Shown here piece after piece: positions 54,113 through 63,775 of a DNA stretch of 64,000 bases. Where the stretch lies: positions 186,001-250,000 of the forward strand of contig NZ_CP084884.1 in NCBI RefSeq assembly GCF_013456555.2, given 5' to 3'. The position numbers and the translations under genes were made by a program. Each line of letters opens with the position of its first letter. Position 1 is the stretch's first letter. The notes beneath the pieces were generated by a model that saw nothing but the letters and a program-made list of their open reading frames with translations, had not been told where the DNA came from and did not search any database. The stretch is from Natrinema zhouii (lineage in GTDB: Archaea; Halobacteriota; Halobacteria; Halobacteriales; Natrialbaceae).

Positions 54113-56545
54113 ATGAGTGATAATAGCACGACTGAAACCGGTTGTACGCTCTGTGATCTTCCCGTAGAGGGAAGTGATATCGTCGACGATGGGGACCCGT
54201 TTTGCTGTATCGGTTGTCGCGATGTCTATAATGCGCTCAGCGATGTCGATGATATCGAGGCAGAAGATGTCCGCCGTTCTCGAGACGAATCAGAGTCTAA
54301 TCGGGAGATTCCACCTGATCACGAAGCAACGTTTCTGGAAGTCGATGGAATGCACTGTGCAACCTGTGAGGCATTCATCGAATCCGCTGCAACTGCGGTT
54401 GAGGGTGTCAGTGACGCGAACTCGAGCTATGTGACAGACACGGTTCGGATCGATCACGATCCAGATCGTGTCTCAAAGGCTGATCTTCGAGATACGATCA
54501 GTGGTCTCGGATACAGCGCTTACTCACGCGATGATGCGTTTAGCCGCCGGAGAGCAAACAATTGGGAGATGGGCCGAGTCGCAGTCGGTGTTCTCATGGG
54601 GATGTCCGTGATGCTGCAGTATATAGTAATCATTTATCCAACATATTTTGGCGGATTATTTTACGGTGAGCGGGTCACAGAGTTCTTCGAAGCCACACTC
54701 GCGAGCCCTCTTGCCACGCCTTTCTACGTTGTCATCGCAGCGCTCACGACAATCATCCTAGCCGTGACTGGAAAGCCGATCCTCCAGGGAGCGTACGTCA
54801 GTATTCGGACACGGTCTCCGAATATGGATCTACTCGTCGCGATTGCAGCCGTGAGTGCGTACCTCTACAGTACGCTTTCGATCGTACTGGGGGGCGCGCA
54901 TATCTACTACGATGTGACTGTTGCTATTATTGTCATCGTCACGGTCGGAAACTATTATGAATCGTCGATCAAGCAACAAGCGACCGATCATCTCTCTGAT
55001 TTGACGGCTATTCAGGTCGATGAGGCCCGCCTAGTTGGCGGAAATGGTGAGTACGAAGATATCGCAGTCGACGAGCTCGAGGTCGATGATCACGTACTAG
55101 TACGGTCTGGAGAGCGAATCCCCATCGATGGTGAGGTAGTCGATGGCGACGCAGCCGTCGACGAAGCAGTTGTCACTGGTGAGTCTCTTCCTGTACGGAA
55201 ACGTATCGGGGATACCGTAGTTGGCGGCTCGATGGTGACCAATGGTGCGGTGACCATCCACGTCGGAGAAGATGCTACGAACAGTCTTGATCGGATTGCT
55301 GAACTTGTCTGGGACCTCCAGAGTGGCTCTCACGGTATTCAGAAGCTCGCAGACAAATTAGCGACGATCTTCGTGCCGGTTGTTCTCGTTCTCGCAGTTA
55401 TCGTCACCGGCGTGTATCTCCTGCTCGGTAGCGGGGCCTCCGCCCTTCTCGTCGGTCTCACAGTGCTGATCGTTTCCTGTCCATGTGCGCTCGGACTGGC
55501 GACACCGCTTGCAGTCGCTGCGGGGATCCGCGACGCATTGGAACGTTCGATTGTCATCTTTGACGATACCGTGTTTGAGCGAATCCGTGATGCGGACACC
55601 GTTATTTTCGACAAGACAGGTACATTGACAACGGGCGAGATGACCGTCATCGACACCAATCTAGAGGCAGCCCTACTTGAGAAGGCGGCGCTCCTTGAGA
55701 TGCGGTCATCACACCCGGTTGGGCAAGCAATTGCCGCCGAACGGCCGGTGACTGACGGTGGTACAGCTGAATCCGCCTCGGACACCAGTTCGATAGATGA
55801 TCGCGTCGAATCTTTCGATAGTCATCGAACCGGTGTTACGGGTATCGTAGACGGTAACGAAATCATCGTCGGCCATCCAGATCTGTTCCGTCACCATGGA
55901 TGGGAGGTTCCTGCGGCAGTCGCCAAGCATATTGACGGCAGCCGCGAAACGGGTCGGGTTCCAGTCGCTATCGGACGCGATGGAACCATCGAGGGTGTTG
56001 CCGTCGTTGGTGACGAACTACGAGCGAACTGGGATGAGACGTTGACCGCGATTTCGGATAATGAACGGGATGTCATCGTCCTCACCGGAGACGATGCTCG
56101 AGCGGCGGAGAGCTTTCGTGAGCATCGTGCTGTTGACAGAGTGTTTGCGGGTGTTCCTCCTGAAGGAAAAGCAGCGACTGTCGAACAATTCAACGAGACT
56201 GGGCGAACAGTGATGATCGGTGATGGTACCAATGACGCGCCGGCGTTAGCCGCAGCTGATCTCGGTATCTCGCTCGGTGGCGGTACCGCGATGGCCGCTG
56301 ATGCCGCGGACATCGCTCTCGTCGACGACGATCTCTCGTCTGTCGAAACCATCTTCGATCTCGCTCAGGCGACAAACCGACGCGTGAAAGGAAATATTGG
56401 GTGGGCGTTTTGCTACAACGCCATTGCAATTCCGCTGGCTGTGCTAGGCCTTCTAAATCCACTTTTTGCCGCACTTGCGATGGGTGCAAGTAGCTTACTG
56501 GTCGTTACGAATTCAACCCGAGCATTGCTACCAGAGGACGAATGA
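54113..56545 (+). CDS. Copper-type P1B ATPase, CcoI/FixI-like
   Basis: The 810-residue heavy-metal ATPase has a Cys-rich N-terminal metal-binding domain (CTLCDLP, then CCIGC at about residues 11-36) as in FixI/CcoI, then an HMA domain with GMHCATC (about 79-85). It shows eight spans, the metal-site CPC in SCPCALG, phosphorylation motif DKTGTLTTGE and hinge GDGTNDAPALAAAD. CcoI-type pumps export Cu+ for assembly of haem-copper oxidases rather than for resistance. The oxidase gene at 47673-50141 and the SafE-like partner upstream support that role. Confidence 0.9.
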   Translation: MSDNSTTETGCTLCDLPVEGSDIVDDGDPFCCIGCRDVYNALSDVDDIEAEDVRRSRDESESNREIPPDHEATFLEVDGMHCATCEAFIESAATAVEGVSDANSSYVTDTVRIDHDPDRVSKADLRDTISGLGYSAYSRDDAFSRRRANNWEMGRVAVGVLMGMSVMLQYIVIIYPTYFGGLFYGERVTEFFEATLASPLATPFYVVIAALTTIILAVTGKPILQGAYVSIRTRSPNMDLLVAIAAVSAYLYSTLSIVLGGAHIYYDVTVAIIVIVTVGNYYESSIKQQATDHLSDLTAIQVDEARLVGGNGEYEDIAVDELEVDDHVLVRSGERIPIDGEVVDGDAAVDEAVVTGESLPVRKRIGDTVVGGSMVTNGAVTIHVGEDATNSLDRIAELVWDLQSGSHGIQKLADKLATIFVPVVLVLAVIVTGVYLLLGSGASALLVGLTVLIVSCPCALGLATPLAVAAGIRDALERSIVIFDDTVFERIRDADTVIFDKTGTLTTGEMTVIDTNLEAALLEKAALLEMRSSHPVGQAIAAERPVTDGGTAESASDTSSIDDRVESFDSHRTGVTGIVDGNEIIVGHPDLFRHHGWEVPAAVAKHIDGSRETGRVPVAIGRDGTIEGVAVVGDELRANWDETLTAISDNERDVIVLTGDDARAAESFREHRAVDRVFAGVPPEGKAATVEQFNETGRTVMIGDGTNDAPALAAADLGISLGGGTAMAADAADIALVDDDLSSVETIFDLAQATNRRVKGNIGWAFCYNAIAIPLAVLGLLNPLFAALAMGASSLLVVTNSTRALLPEDE

Positions 56546-56858
56546 GGTCTCCACCCTCTTCGTGAGAGTTACCGGCAATGGTGTACACGTTCTTGTTCCA
56601 AATTGAGCGGCTCGTACGCTCGAAAGTCGTCGGTATAGACAGCGATCGACTCCTGCTAGCCGACCACCAGCAGGAGTCGAATCGTCGATTCGTCTGCGGC
56701 TTTCGCCGGAATTACCTCGCGCACGGAGATACCTATAAACTCACGATATCTGAAACGTGACGATCAACGCTAGTGAAAGCGTATTCGTATCCACTGTCTT
56801 CGACACGATCGGATCGAAGCACTGAATTGGGCGGCGATGCCGACCGAAGCAATAAAAC
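56546..56858. other. Intergenic region with transposase relic and inverted repeat
   Basis: No intact gene. The minus strand at 56570-56657 reads ESIAVYTDDFRAYEPLN and then RVHHCR before a stop, which resembles part of haloarchaeal IS1595-type transposases. An 11-bp perfect inverted repeat (CGACTCCTGCT, 56647-56657 and 56669-56679) lies about 100 bases after the ATPase stop and might end its transcript. Confidence 0.45.
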
Positions 56859-57836
56859 CTATCGCTCCGTAAACGCACTTGCAACTAACAGCGGGAATAC
56901 GAGCGTTGCTTCGGCTTCGACTTGCGTGTAATTCGTTTTCTCGTCTTTGATCTTCCCCCACGACACAGCCTCGTTCGGCGGCGCTCCCGAGAGAGACCCG
57001 TCCCCTTCCATCCCCGTTGAAATGTAGACGACGTAGTCTGCACCGCCGCGGAACAGATTCGTCATGATCGCGTGGTGTTTTGGTACACCACCACCGACGG
57101 CTATCAATCCCGTCGTATCCGCGAGCAATCCGTCCTCAATGAGCGAGTCGTAGTCATCTAGAATCTCGATTCCGACCTCCGAGTCGTATCCTTGCCGGTA
57201 ATAATAGAGGAAGTTCCCGACTTCGGCGTCTGTCAGCGCAGGGCAATAGACGGGGACGTTGTTATCCGCGGCCTGTTTCAAGACAGAATCCTCGTCATCG
57301 AGCGTCTCCCCTAGTTCTCGTGCGAACGCCGTCGGCGTGCGCACTTTTTTGGCTGCGAAAAAGTCTTCGAAGAAGTCGTAGAGGTACTCCTCGAGCCATA
57401 CGTATCGATCGGACGGAACGAAGATATTCCCGAGACGGTTGATACCGCGGTCGCGAAGCGCCGCCTCGTCAGCATCCCACCACCCCATCTTGAACGGCTT
57501 TGCCGTCTTGATAACGTCCTCCGTCAGCGACCCGGACGTAGTGATGAGTACGTCGACGTATCCTTCGCGGACCAAATACGCAACCACTTCACGCAATCCC
57601 GAGGAGATGATGTTTGAGGTGAACGTAAGATAGATCGTCGCCTCCTCTTCTTGCATTCGTTCGGCAATATCGACGGCCTCGGCGAGTTGTGTCGCCTGAA
57701 ATCCCGTCGTCTCGTAGGACGCGATCAGGTCATCAAAGTCGAACTCCTCGCGGAAATCGTATCCACGGACGTTCGCTGTCGTTAGTTCTTCATCACTATC
57801 TGGAACGACATGTTCATGCGAGTCATCTTCCTCCAT
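56859..57836 (-). CDS. Deoxyhypusine synthase family protein
   Basis: About 325 residues from the ATG at 57836; the frame is open to 57986, but the extra 50 residues lack the acidic character of the rest. The fold is NAD-binding. The catalytic Lys lies in GGGVPKHHAIMTNLFRG, followed by DYVVYISTGMEGDGSLSGA and EAVSWGKI, which align with the spermidine/NAD site of deoxyhypusine synthase. The enzyme transfers the aminobutyl group of spermidine to a lysine of aIF5A. Haloarchaea usually have one such gene, so this could be the main copy or a homospermidine-synthase-like paralogue. Confidence 0.75.
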   Translation of the reverse strand: MEEDDSHEHVVPDSDEELTTANVRGYDFREEFDFDDLIASYETTGFQATQLAEAVDIAERMQEEEATIYLTFTSNIISSGLREVVAYLVREGYVDVLITTSGSLTEDVIKTAKPFKMGWWDADEAALRDRGINRLGNIFVPSDRYVWLEEYLYDFFEDFFAAKKVRTPTAFARELGETLDDEDSVLKQAADNNVPVYCPALTDAEVGNFLYYYRQGYDSEVGIEILDDYDSLIEDGLLADTTGLIAVGGGVPKHHAIMTNLFRGGADYVVYISTGMEGDGSLSGAPPNEAVSWGKIKDEKTNYTQVEAEATLVFPLLVASAFTER

Positions 57837-58185
57837 ACGTTCCCGTAACGCGACGACTGGTTTGAATGTCTCGAGATGGATCGCTGTATACTCGGTAGTC
57901 TGTATCTCTGAACGAATTGATTCGCATCTGGCTTCGTAGAGTTCCCGTCCCTCCCAATATGTGTCTCGTCGAACAGCCCCTCTCACAGAGATCTGCGTTC
58001 GCTTGAGGTCACCGGTTGACGATTCCTATTCATTGATTCCCTTCTCAGCATCAACGGACGACCTCGAGCTGACTGCACAGGACGAACAGAGTGCCTCAGC
58101 CCAAATACTCATCAATTGGTGTCTGTGCATCTACGCTTCTCTCGCTGGGGTCTCTGGAGAGCGTCTACAGATGAATAAGGCGAGT

Positions 58186-58207
58186 GCCTCGGGGCTTGAC
58201 CCGAGGC
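58186..58207 (+). repeat. IS200/IS605-type right-end hairpin (solo)
   Basis: GCCTCGGG and CCCGAGGC pair perfectly (8 bp) around a GCTTGA loop. The flanks CTACAGATGAA and GGCGAGT before it match the hairpin region at 30794-30820 on the other strand. Translation across it gives ASASGLDPR, the same phrase as at the other site. No tnpB is intact. Confidence 0.55.
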
Positions 58208-58277
58208 TGTTCACCAGCGACGACTAACTGGTATTCCCTATGCGTGGGAAGCCTCGCCGTTTACTGCGAGGAGGATG

Positions 58278-58412
58278 TTACCCAATAGTGCCTCTCGTGA
58301 TCAGTAGAAGGATAACTCCAATTACAAACACCAGCGTTAGCCATATGAAGAAGATCATCGTAGCTTGACGGCCAGTGATCTGGTCACCGCTAAGGACCTC
58401 GTCGAGCTCCAT
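58278..58412 (-). CDS. Small single-span membrane protein
   Basis: The ORF encodes 44 residues: a polar N-terminus (MELDEVLSGDQITGR), then one hydrophobic helix (MIFFIWLTLVFVIGVILLLI) and a short tail. It looks like small subunits or assembly factors of respiratory complexes, but no motif identifies it. It is separated from the oxidase and copper genes, and a haem-copper oxidase accessory role is only a guess. Composition and clean start and stop support a real gene. Confidence 0.5.
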   Translation of the reverse strand: MELDEVLSGDQITGRQATMIFFIWLTLVFVIGVILLLITRGTIG

Positions 58413-58879
58413 ACCTCGTAGTACCAATCAGATAGAGATAAATCGTTTGGTCTACCACAATCTCACCTATCTATCACGACTCATCTGATTTCATCTCTCG
58501 TTTAGCCGGTCGTCCGAATCGGACTCGATTTCGGAGAGGGGCCATTCACGACGTTCGTCCTCATGCTGGCCATAGTCACCTATTCACATTTGGATTATGA
58601 CTCTTATTGTGGGTCGTACTCAAGAGGGTGAAATCCCAGAATCGATGGCCTGTTATAATAGTCCATCTATATCGGACAATCTCATCGTACTCCCGACCAA
58701 AGATGTGACTCAATCACGGTCGCTCGCTCCGGTGAACTCGTGACGCCTCACGGAACGACTGGACTGAGACGGGAAATCACGTCATTCTGCTCGTTGAGAC
58801 AGATTTACTCAAGGAAGTCATCGAGTGATCTAGCGTAAAATCAGCACGACTTATAGGCCGTAACCGCCAGTATGTACAT
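58413..58879. other. Intergenic region, nothing recognised
   Basis: About 470 bases with no gene I can support. A TATA-like CTTATAG near 58850-58856 lies about 27 bases before the ATG at 58880 and serves the next gene. Confidence 0.4.
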
Positions 58880-59161
58880 ATGGCAGATCTCAATCCGATC
58901 GCAAAACGAATACACCAGCTCAGTCCCGATCCCGTCGAATTGACGCTCGGCAATGGAACGACGGCCATATTTCATATTTCCGGGGCCGAGTTCTTTCAGC
59001 AGGAATTTCAGGCGGAGGGTGTCTGTGAGGACGATGAAGCGGACTATCGATTTATCACGAGCACGGATAACGGATCAGTTCTGGTCGGACGTAAGGACGG
59101 AAGTGAATCAGAGTGGACGATGATTGGGAGGGTAACCGAAGTCACCAGAGATGGATCGTAA
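58880..59161 (+). CDS. Conserved haloarchaeal hypothetical protein
   Basis: The 93-residue protein appears to be a small beta-rich domain (PVELTLGNGTTAIFHISGAEF, then ADYRFITSTDNGSVLVGRK and WTMIGRVTEVTRDGS). The even strand pattern suggests an OB- or SH3-like barrel. The leaderless TATA at 58850 supports the start. I recall similar short proteins in haloarchaeal genomes without assigned function. No neighbour is coupled. Confidence 0.65.
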   Translation: MADLNPIAKRIHQLSPDPVELTLGNGTTAIFHISGAEFFQQEFQAEGVCEDDEADYRFITSTDNGSVLVGRKDGSESEWTMIGRVTEVTRDGS

Positions 59162-59517
59162 CCACCTGTTCGCTGGGAATTAGACTGTACATCCATTCGC
59201 TACGTATCGCTGCTTGCACTTTGTGGGAACATTCCGTTAGAGTCGATCCTTTGCTGACAGTTGTCGGCAGTACGGTTGATGACGGGCAACAATTCCCCGG
59301 AGACGTAACGTCTACGTCCAGTGGTATATAGTAGTCCAGATCCTTCGAACAATGTCGGCATCGCATCGTACTGCTTCGCAACTTCGTGTATAGAATTACA
59401 TTCATACATTTGTAATATGTCGTTATAATTCCCCTGTATTTCCGATGAAAACAATGGGCATATATAGTAACACAGTATACTCGGACATTTACTAGGGTTC
59501 GTGAGAGATCCGGTTAC
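59162..59517. other. Intergenic region, nothing recognised
   Basis: About 356 bases with only short overlapping minus-strand frames (59142-59454) that have no family features. AT-rich sequence occurs near 59390-59480. No gene is supported. Confidence 0.35.
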
Positions 59518-60318
59518 TTAGCGATAATCATCCAAATACGAGTCGTTGATCTCGGTCTCGAGATCGTTAACGTATTCCATCAGAATCTCCGGCAGTTCGG
59601 TGGTGTATCGTTCGTCCGTGAATCGATACTTCGGACCGATGATGGCGATTGCACCGAGAACGCTCCCATCGGGGCCTGTCACGCGCCGCCCGACTTCTCT
59701 GAGACCGTCGACGTATTCTTCGTCGGCGAATGCAATGCCTCGATCGCGAATCTGCTCGAGTTCTCGGAAGAAATCGTCCTGATCCGTGATAGTGTGTGCT
59801 GTCTGTCTTGGGAGTCCCCAGTCGTCCAGTACTGCTTCAACGCGCTCGTCTGATAATTCGGCGAGAATCGCTTTGCCGGTTGCAACGCTGTGGAGATAAT
59901 AGTAGATCCCAGCAGAGTTAGGCGTGGTAGATATATGTTGCTCCTTGGATGGAAAGTGGCTGTCCGGGTGGAAGGATTCATGGACAAGAATGCCGCGATT
60001 ATCGTTCTCAACGACGAATTCGACCTCTTCGTCGATTCGGTCAGAAAGTTCTGTTACAGTCTGCTTGGCCAACGTGTAGGCCTTCTTGCGTGAGCGTGCA
60101 TACTCGCCGTGATTTAAGAACCGTAATCCGATGTGATATACCGCGCCCTCCTTTGTGAGATACCCTTTTTCGAGAAGGGTCTGAAGATGGAGGTGGATGG
60201 TACTTCTCGCGATCTCCAACTCCTCGGTCAGTTCATCGAGCGTTGCGCCACCCACTCTCTGAATCGTGTCGATTACGTCCAGTGACCGTTCTGTGGTTTT
60301 CGCTGTCTGTTTAGTCAT
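59518..60318 (-). CDS. IclR family transcriptional regulator
   Basis: The 266-residue regulator has an N-terminal winged helix (about 5-65; ATLDELTEELEIARSTIHLHLQTL) and a C-terminal IclR effector domain (YLHSVATGKAILAELSDER, VDGLREVGRRVTGPDGSVLGAIAIIG). It lies two genes before an acetyl-CoA-synthetase-like gene on the same strand, so control of that gene is possible. It is clearly different in sequence from the IclR at 23490. Confidence 0.88.
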   Translation of the reverse strand: MTKQTAKTTERSLDVIDTIQRVGGATLDELTEELEIARSTIHLHLQTLLEKGYLTKEGAVYHIGLRFLNHGEYARSRKKAYTLAKQTVTELSDRIDEEVEFVVENDNRGILVHESFHPDSHFPSKEQHISTTPNSAGIYYYLHSVATGKAILAELSDERVEAVLDDWGLPRQTAHTITDQDDFFRELEQIRDRGIAFADEEYVDGLREVGRRVTGPDGSVLGAIAIIGPKYRFTDERYTTELPEILMEYVNDLETEINDSYLDDYR

Positions 60319-60414
60319 ATCTCTCTGTACCGACTGATACTATATAATGATTCGCCTGGATCGGACTATTAAGACTCTGAGCAGCACCCCCTCGAAGATT
60401 CTCTACAGAGAACG

Positions 60415-60690
60415 CTAGCGAAGGTGCTCTCGCAGGATTCGATACCGATACGATCCGTTATATCCTCGCGACCACTTTTCCAAGTACGGCCGGCTTTTAC
60501 AGAACAATCCGAACAACTCCAGGGAAAACCGGCCATCGATTTCGTCTTCGATAGCCTCGTACAGCACTCGTGATTTTATGTACGGGCCTCTCGTCGGATG
60601 ATCAAGACACTCCCTTTTTAGATACTCTCGTACAACGTCGTCGGTTTCCACGATATCGAACGTCTGTAACTGAGAGGGGACTTCATTCAT
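60415..60690 (-). CDS. Small haloarchaeal protein, DUF7123-like
   Basis: The 91-residue protein from the ATG at 60690 (a TTG nine bases upstream is an alternative) has a winged-helix-like pattern, VVREYLKRECLDHPTRGPYIKSRVLYEAIED then RPYLEKWSRGYNGSYRYRI. The KS and EKWS-x-YxxxYRYRI elements resemble DUF7123-type haloarchaeal proteins, though the match is by memory only. A DNA-binding role is possible. It lies between the IclR gene and the acetyl-CoA-synthetase-like gene on the same strand. Confidence 0.6.
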   Translation of the reverse strand: MNEVPSQLQTFDIVETDDVVREYLKRECLDHPTRGPYIKSRVLYEAIEDEIDGRFSLELFGLFCKSRPYLEKWSRGYNGSYRYRILREHLR

Positions 60691-60972
60691 GGTGATCAAG
60701 GTGTCTCTATCGGCTACCGAGGCGTGTATAGAATTTGTTTCGGATGGACCATAATAATGTTGATATGGTCACACCGACTTCGAATCAATACACATTTTGT
60801 TCCATGCTTCGAGAACGGATTCGTTGTGATAGGCCGCTTTCGGCGACGTACCTTCGTCGGACTCCGATCTGTAGAAATCTGCTGGCCGAACCGCTCAACA
60901 TCGACTCGAGGACGCGAAAACATCCTATTAGTCAGTGAACGAGGCGTCCGTGGTAAGGTATCGATCGACTGT

Positions 60973-62940
60973 TCACTCTCGATTCCAGATCGTCGCGAGT
61001 TCACCGAGGATTTCAGGATTCCGAAGGGCGTCGCTGTTCGTAAGTGATCGATCGTTGATAACACGCTCAAGGAGCCGGTACATCGTCTTCCCAGAATAGG
61101 TTTCGGGCAGTTCGGGCGTAAATACGACGCTTGTCGGCCGTGCGAACTCACCGACGTGCTTAGCGACTGCATCCGCGATGGCGTCTCCGACGGCGTTCTG
61201 GTCCCGCTGTTCTTGCTCGAGGGTTGCGAAGACGCAGAGCGTTGTCTCGCCACCGGTACTCTTAGCGACGACAGCGGCTTCGGTAACGCCGTCTACTGTC
61301 GTGATCGCAGCCTCGAGTTCGGCCGTTCCAAGGCGGCGGTTACCGATCGAGATTACATCGTCATCACGGCCGAGGATCGTCACGTACCCGTCGTCGTCAA
61401 CGACGGCTCGGTCGCCCGTGAAATATCGCCAGCTATCCGCCCGCGGGTCCGAAAACGCTTGCCAGTACTCCGCGAGAACCCAGTACCGATCACCTTCGAG
61501 CGGAGCGAGCATCGACGGCCAGGGGCGATCAATCGTCAGATAACCGGGTTCGCCGGGCGGTAGTTCGCGACCGTCTTCGTCGACGACCTGGATTTCGATT
61601 CCAGGTAACGGCGGGCCGACCGAATCGGGCTTCGACTCGTCGATTCCAGGACGGACCGAAATGAGGACGCATCCAGTTTCGGTCTGCCACCACGTGTCGA
61701 CGATCGGGTACCGTTCTTCACCGACATGGGTGTAGTACCACTCCCACGTATCTGGGCCGATCGGCTCACCGACGGTACCGAGCAGTCGCAGCGACGACAG
61801 GTCATAGGACGAGGGAAACGACTCGCCCCACTTCATAAACGTCCGAATCACTCCTGGTGTCGTATAGAAAATCTCCACGCCGTTTCGTTCGATCAACTTC
61901 CACGGCCGGTGTCGATCCGGATAACGAAGACTTCCCTCCACGAGGACTGCCGTTGCGCCCGAGAGAAGCGGCCCGTAGACGGCGTAGGAGTGGCCGGTGA
62001 TCCACCCGATATCGGCCGTACACCAGATCGTGGTCCCTAGGGAGAGGTCGAATACTGTCCGAGCCGTCCATGCAACACCCGCGAGGTAGCCCCCGGTCGC
62101 GTGAGTCATCCGTTGCTGGTCGCCGGTCGTCCCTGACGTGTGAATGTGAAAGAGGGGATCGGTCGACTTCCGCGACACCGGAGTCACATCTGCGCCGGCG
62201 TGCGTCTCGACGAGGTCGTCGTAGTCGTATTGATTCGCACCGAGGTGCGTCCCGTGACTCGCACCGAGTCGATCGACGACGATCGTGGGGAGCGATTCCT
62301 CAAGCGATGCTAGCGCCGTATCGGCTTTCCGCTTCTGGTCGATCGCGGTCTCCTCGCGGATGCTGCCGTCGCAGGTAACGAGTGCGGATGAGTCAACGTG
62401 TTGCATTCGCTTGACGAGCGCATCGGGAGCAAAACCCGCAAAGACGACGTTGTGGACCGCCCCGATACGAGCGCAGGCGAGCATCGCGATTGGCAACTCG
62501 GGGAGCTTCGGCAGGTAGATCGTGACGACGTCATCCGCTTCGACACCGAGCTCGCGGAGCGCAGCTTCGACGGCTGATACCTCGCGGTAGAGGTCGTAGT
62601 ACGTATAGGTTCGGCGCTCACCCCGTTTCCCCTCCCACCGCAGTGCGACCTGATTCTTCCGCTTCTCGAGGTGGCGATCGATGCAATTTTCTGCGGCGTT
62701 CAAGCGTCCACCGACGAACCATCGGTAAAAGGGCGCATTTTCCTCGTCGACGATGCGATCGTGGGGCTTGCGCCACTTGAGCAACGATGTGGCGGCCTCC
62801 CAGCACGCCGGCCACTCGTGATTGAAGGAATCATCGTCGGCCGACTCCGTCGCAGTACTATCGCGACCGAATGTTTGCGGCGTCCAGCGACGTACTGATG
62901 AGTTCTCGAGGGAAGGATATGCCGGTCTCTCTTCGGTCAT
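60973..62940 (-). CDS. Acetyl-CoA synthetase (AcsA)-like ligase with divergent ATP loop
   Basis: The 655-residue protein has the length and order of AMP-forming acetyl-CoA synthetase: HNVVFAGFAPDALVKRM (A-core), TSGTTG (about residue 270), WWQTETGCVLIS, the hinge YFTGDRAVVDDDGYVTILGR and the C-terminal SGKTMYRLLERV with the acylation-site Lys. The ATP-phosphate loop reads TSGTTGDQQRMTH, where TSGTTGKPKG is usual, so the Lys is missing. The acid-binding site is otherwise conserved in outline. It may prefer another short acid or have low activity. Regulation by the IclR gene downstream is possible. Confidence 0.85.
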   Translation of the reverse strand: MTEERPAYPSLENSSVRRWTPQTFGRDSTATESADDDSFNHEWPACWEAATSLLKWRKPHDRIVDEENAPFYRWFVGGRLNAAENCIDRHLEKRKNQVALRWEGKRGERRTYTYYDLYREVSAVEAALRELGVEADDVVTIYLPKLPELPIAMLACARIGAVHNVVFAGFAPDALVKRMQHVDSSALVTCDGSIREETAIDQKRKADTALASLEESLPTIVVDRLGASHGTHLGANQYDYDDLVETHAGADVTPVSRKSTDPLFHIHTSGTTGDQQRMTHATGGYLAGVAWTARTVFDLSLGTTIWCTADIGWITGHSYAVYGPLLSGATAVLVEGSLRYPDRHRPWKLIERNGVEIFYTTPGVIRTFMKWGESFPSSYDLSSLRLLGTVGEPIGPDTWEWYYTHVGEERYPIVDTWWQTETGCVLISVRPGIDESKPDSVGPPLPGIEIQVVDEDGRELPPGEPGYLTIDRPWPSMLAPLEGDRYWVLAEYWQAFSDPRADSWRYFTGDRAVVDDDGYVTILGRDDDVISIGNRRLGTAELEAAITTVDGVTEAAVVAKSTGGETTLCVFATLEQEQRDQNAVGDAIADAVAKHVGEFARPTSVVFTPELPETYSGKTMYRLLERVINDRSLTNSDALRNPEILGELATIWNRE

Positions 62941-63534
62941 AGACCGTCCCTTCGACGCCGATCCTCCTGTAGATTCCGTTTAGTATCATTGACGATGTTA
63001 CGATTTGAAAAGCGAGAAGGATGGGTTTCACCTAGTTAAACTGTTATTTACAAACTACCTACCCTACTTTGCTCACCCTATGCGGATTCGTTGATAGTAG
63101 GATTTTAATGTAAACTCTCTGAGATGGTCGAGAACTCTTGGATCAAAGTCTGAAGTCTTACTACTCCCGTAACTCTAGGTCGGGAGGTCGGGACTGACCC
63201 AGTCGTCCCGACCGCTCTGTTTCGGGTGTTTCTTGGATAACACCGTATGGATAGCGGCCAATTCGACAACTGACTTTGGCGGATCAATCTAAGCCAGTCT
63301 ACCCTTTAACACATGCAAGACTGAGAGAATAATTACTAAACAGACGCTTCGACAGTTGTCGCATCTCTGGCCAGTACTGTGTACGGTTTCACAAAATTAG
63401 AATTGGTATGAACTGTCGATCTTCTCTGCTTTCCAGATCAAATTAGCAACTACTATTCAGTCGTGGGAGTAGTCACAACCCACTACAGCTTCAACAGAGT
63501 CTGCTATTAGACGGTATAGGAAACCGGTAGAACA
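62941..63534. other. Long intergenic region with a strong hairpin
   Basis: About 590 bases with no gene I can support. At 63186-63213 there is a perfect 9-bp stem (GGTCGGGAC and GTCCCGACC) with inner extra pairs. The rest is AT-rich and may hold the promoters of the acetyl-CoA-synthetase-like gene. Confidence 0.45.
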
Positions 63535-63690
63535 CTATTCAACCGATTTCGCTCGATTCTGGAAGTCACCACCACACTCATCACACTTGCCGGGGTTCGT
63601 CTCGGCCTTGACTATTCTCCCACACTGGAGACACTCATACTCAGAGGCTATTTCTGAAGTGTCGTCCTCGACGTCTTGACCATGCGGCAT
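63535..63690 (-). CDS. Rubrerythrin-like zinc-ribbon protein
   Basis: The 51-residue protein has two CxxC knuckles (CLQC and CDEC, residues 20-23 and 36-39) with TNPGKCDECGGDFQNRAK, the haloarchaeal rubrerythrin-like domain pattern known from many small genes. The start at 63690 is supported by AT-rich TATA-like sequence about 26 bases upstream. It likely binds zinc or iron. The role is unknown; copies often lie beside regulators and sensors, and an HTH sensor gene begins 136 bases away. Confidence 0.8.
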   Translation of the reverse strand: MPHGQDVEDDTSEIASEYECLQCGRIVKAETNPGKCDECGGDFQNRAKSVE

Positions 63691-63775
63691 ACCCTATCTT
63701 TGACTTCCAGATATAAATAAGAACTGCGAGCCGTATCTGTTGACGCGAGTAGAGTGACGCGACTCGAGTTCAAGC

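Noticed and set aside
56578..56760. Plus-strand 60-codon frame downstream of the copper ATPase as a gene
   Set aside because: The other strand shows transposase-like sequence across it and an inverted repeat lies inside; no haloarchaeal features on the plus strand.
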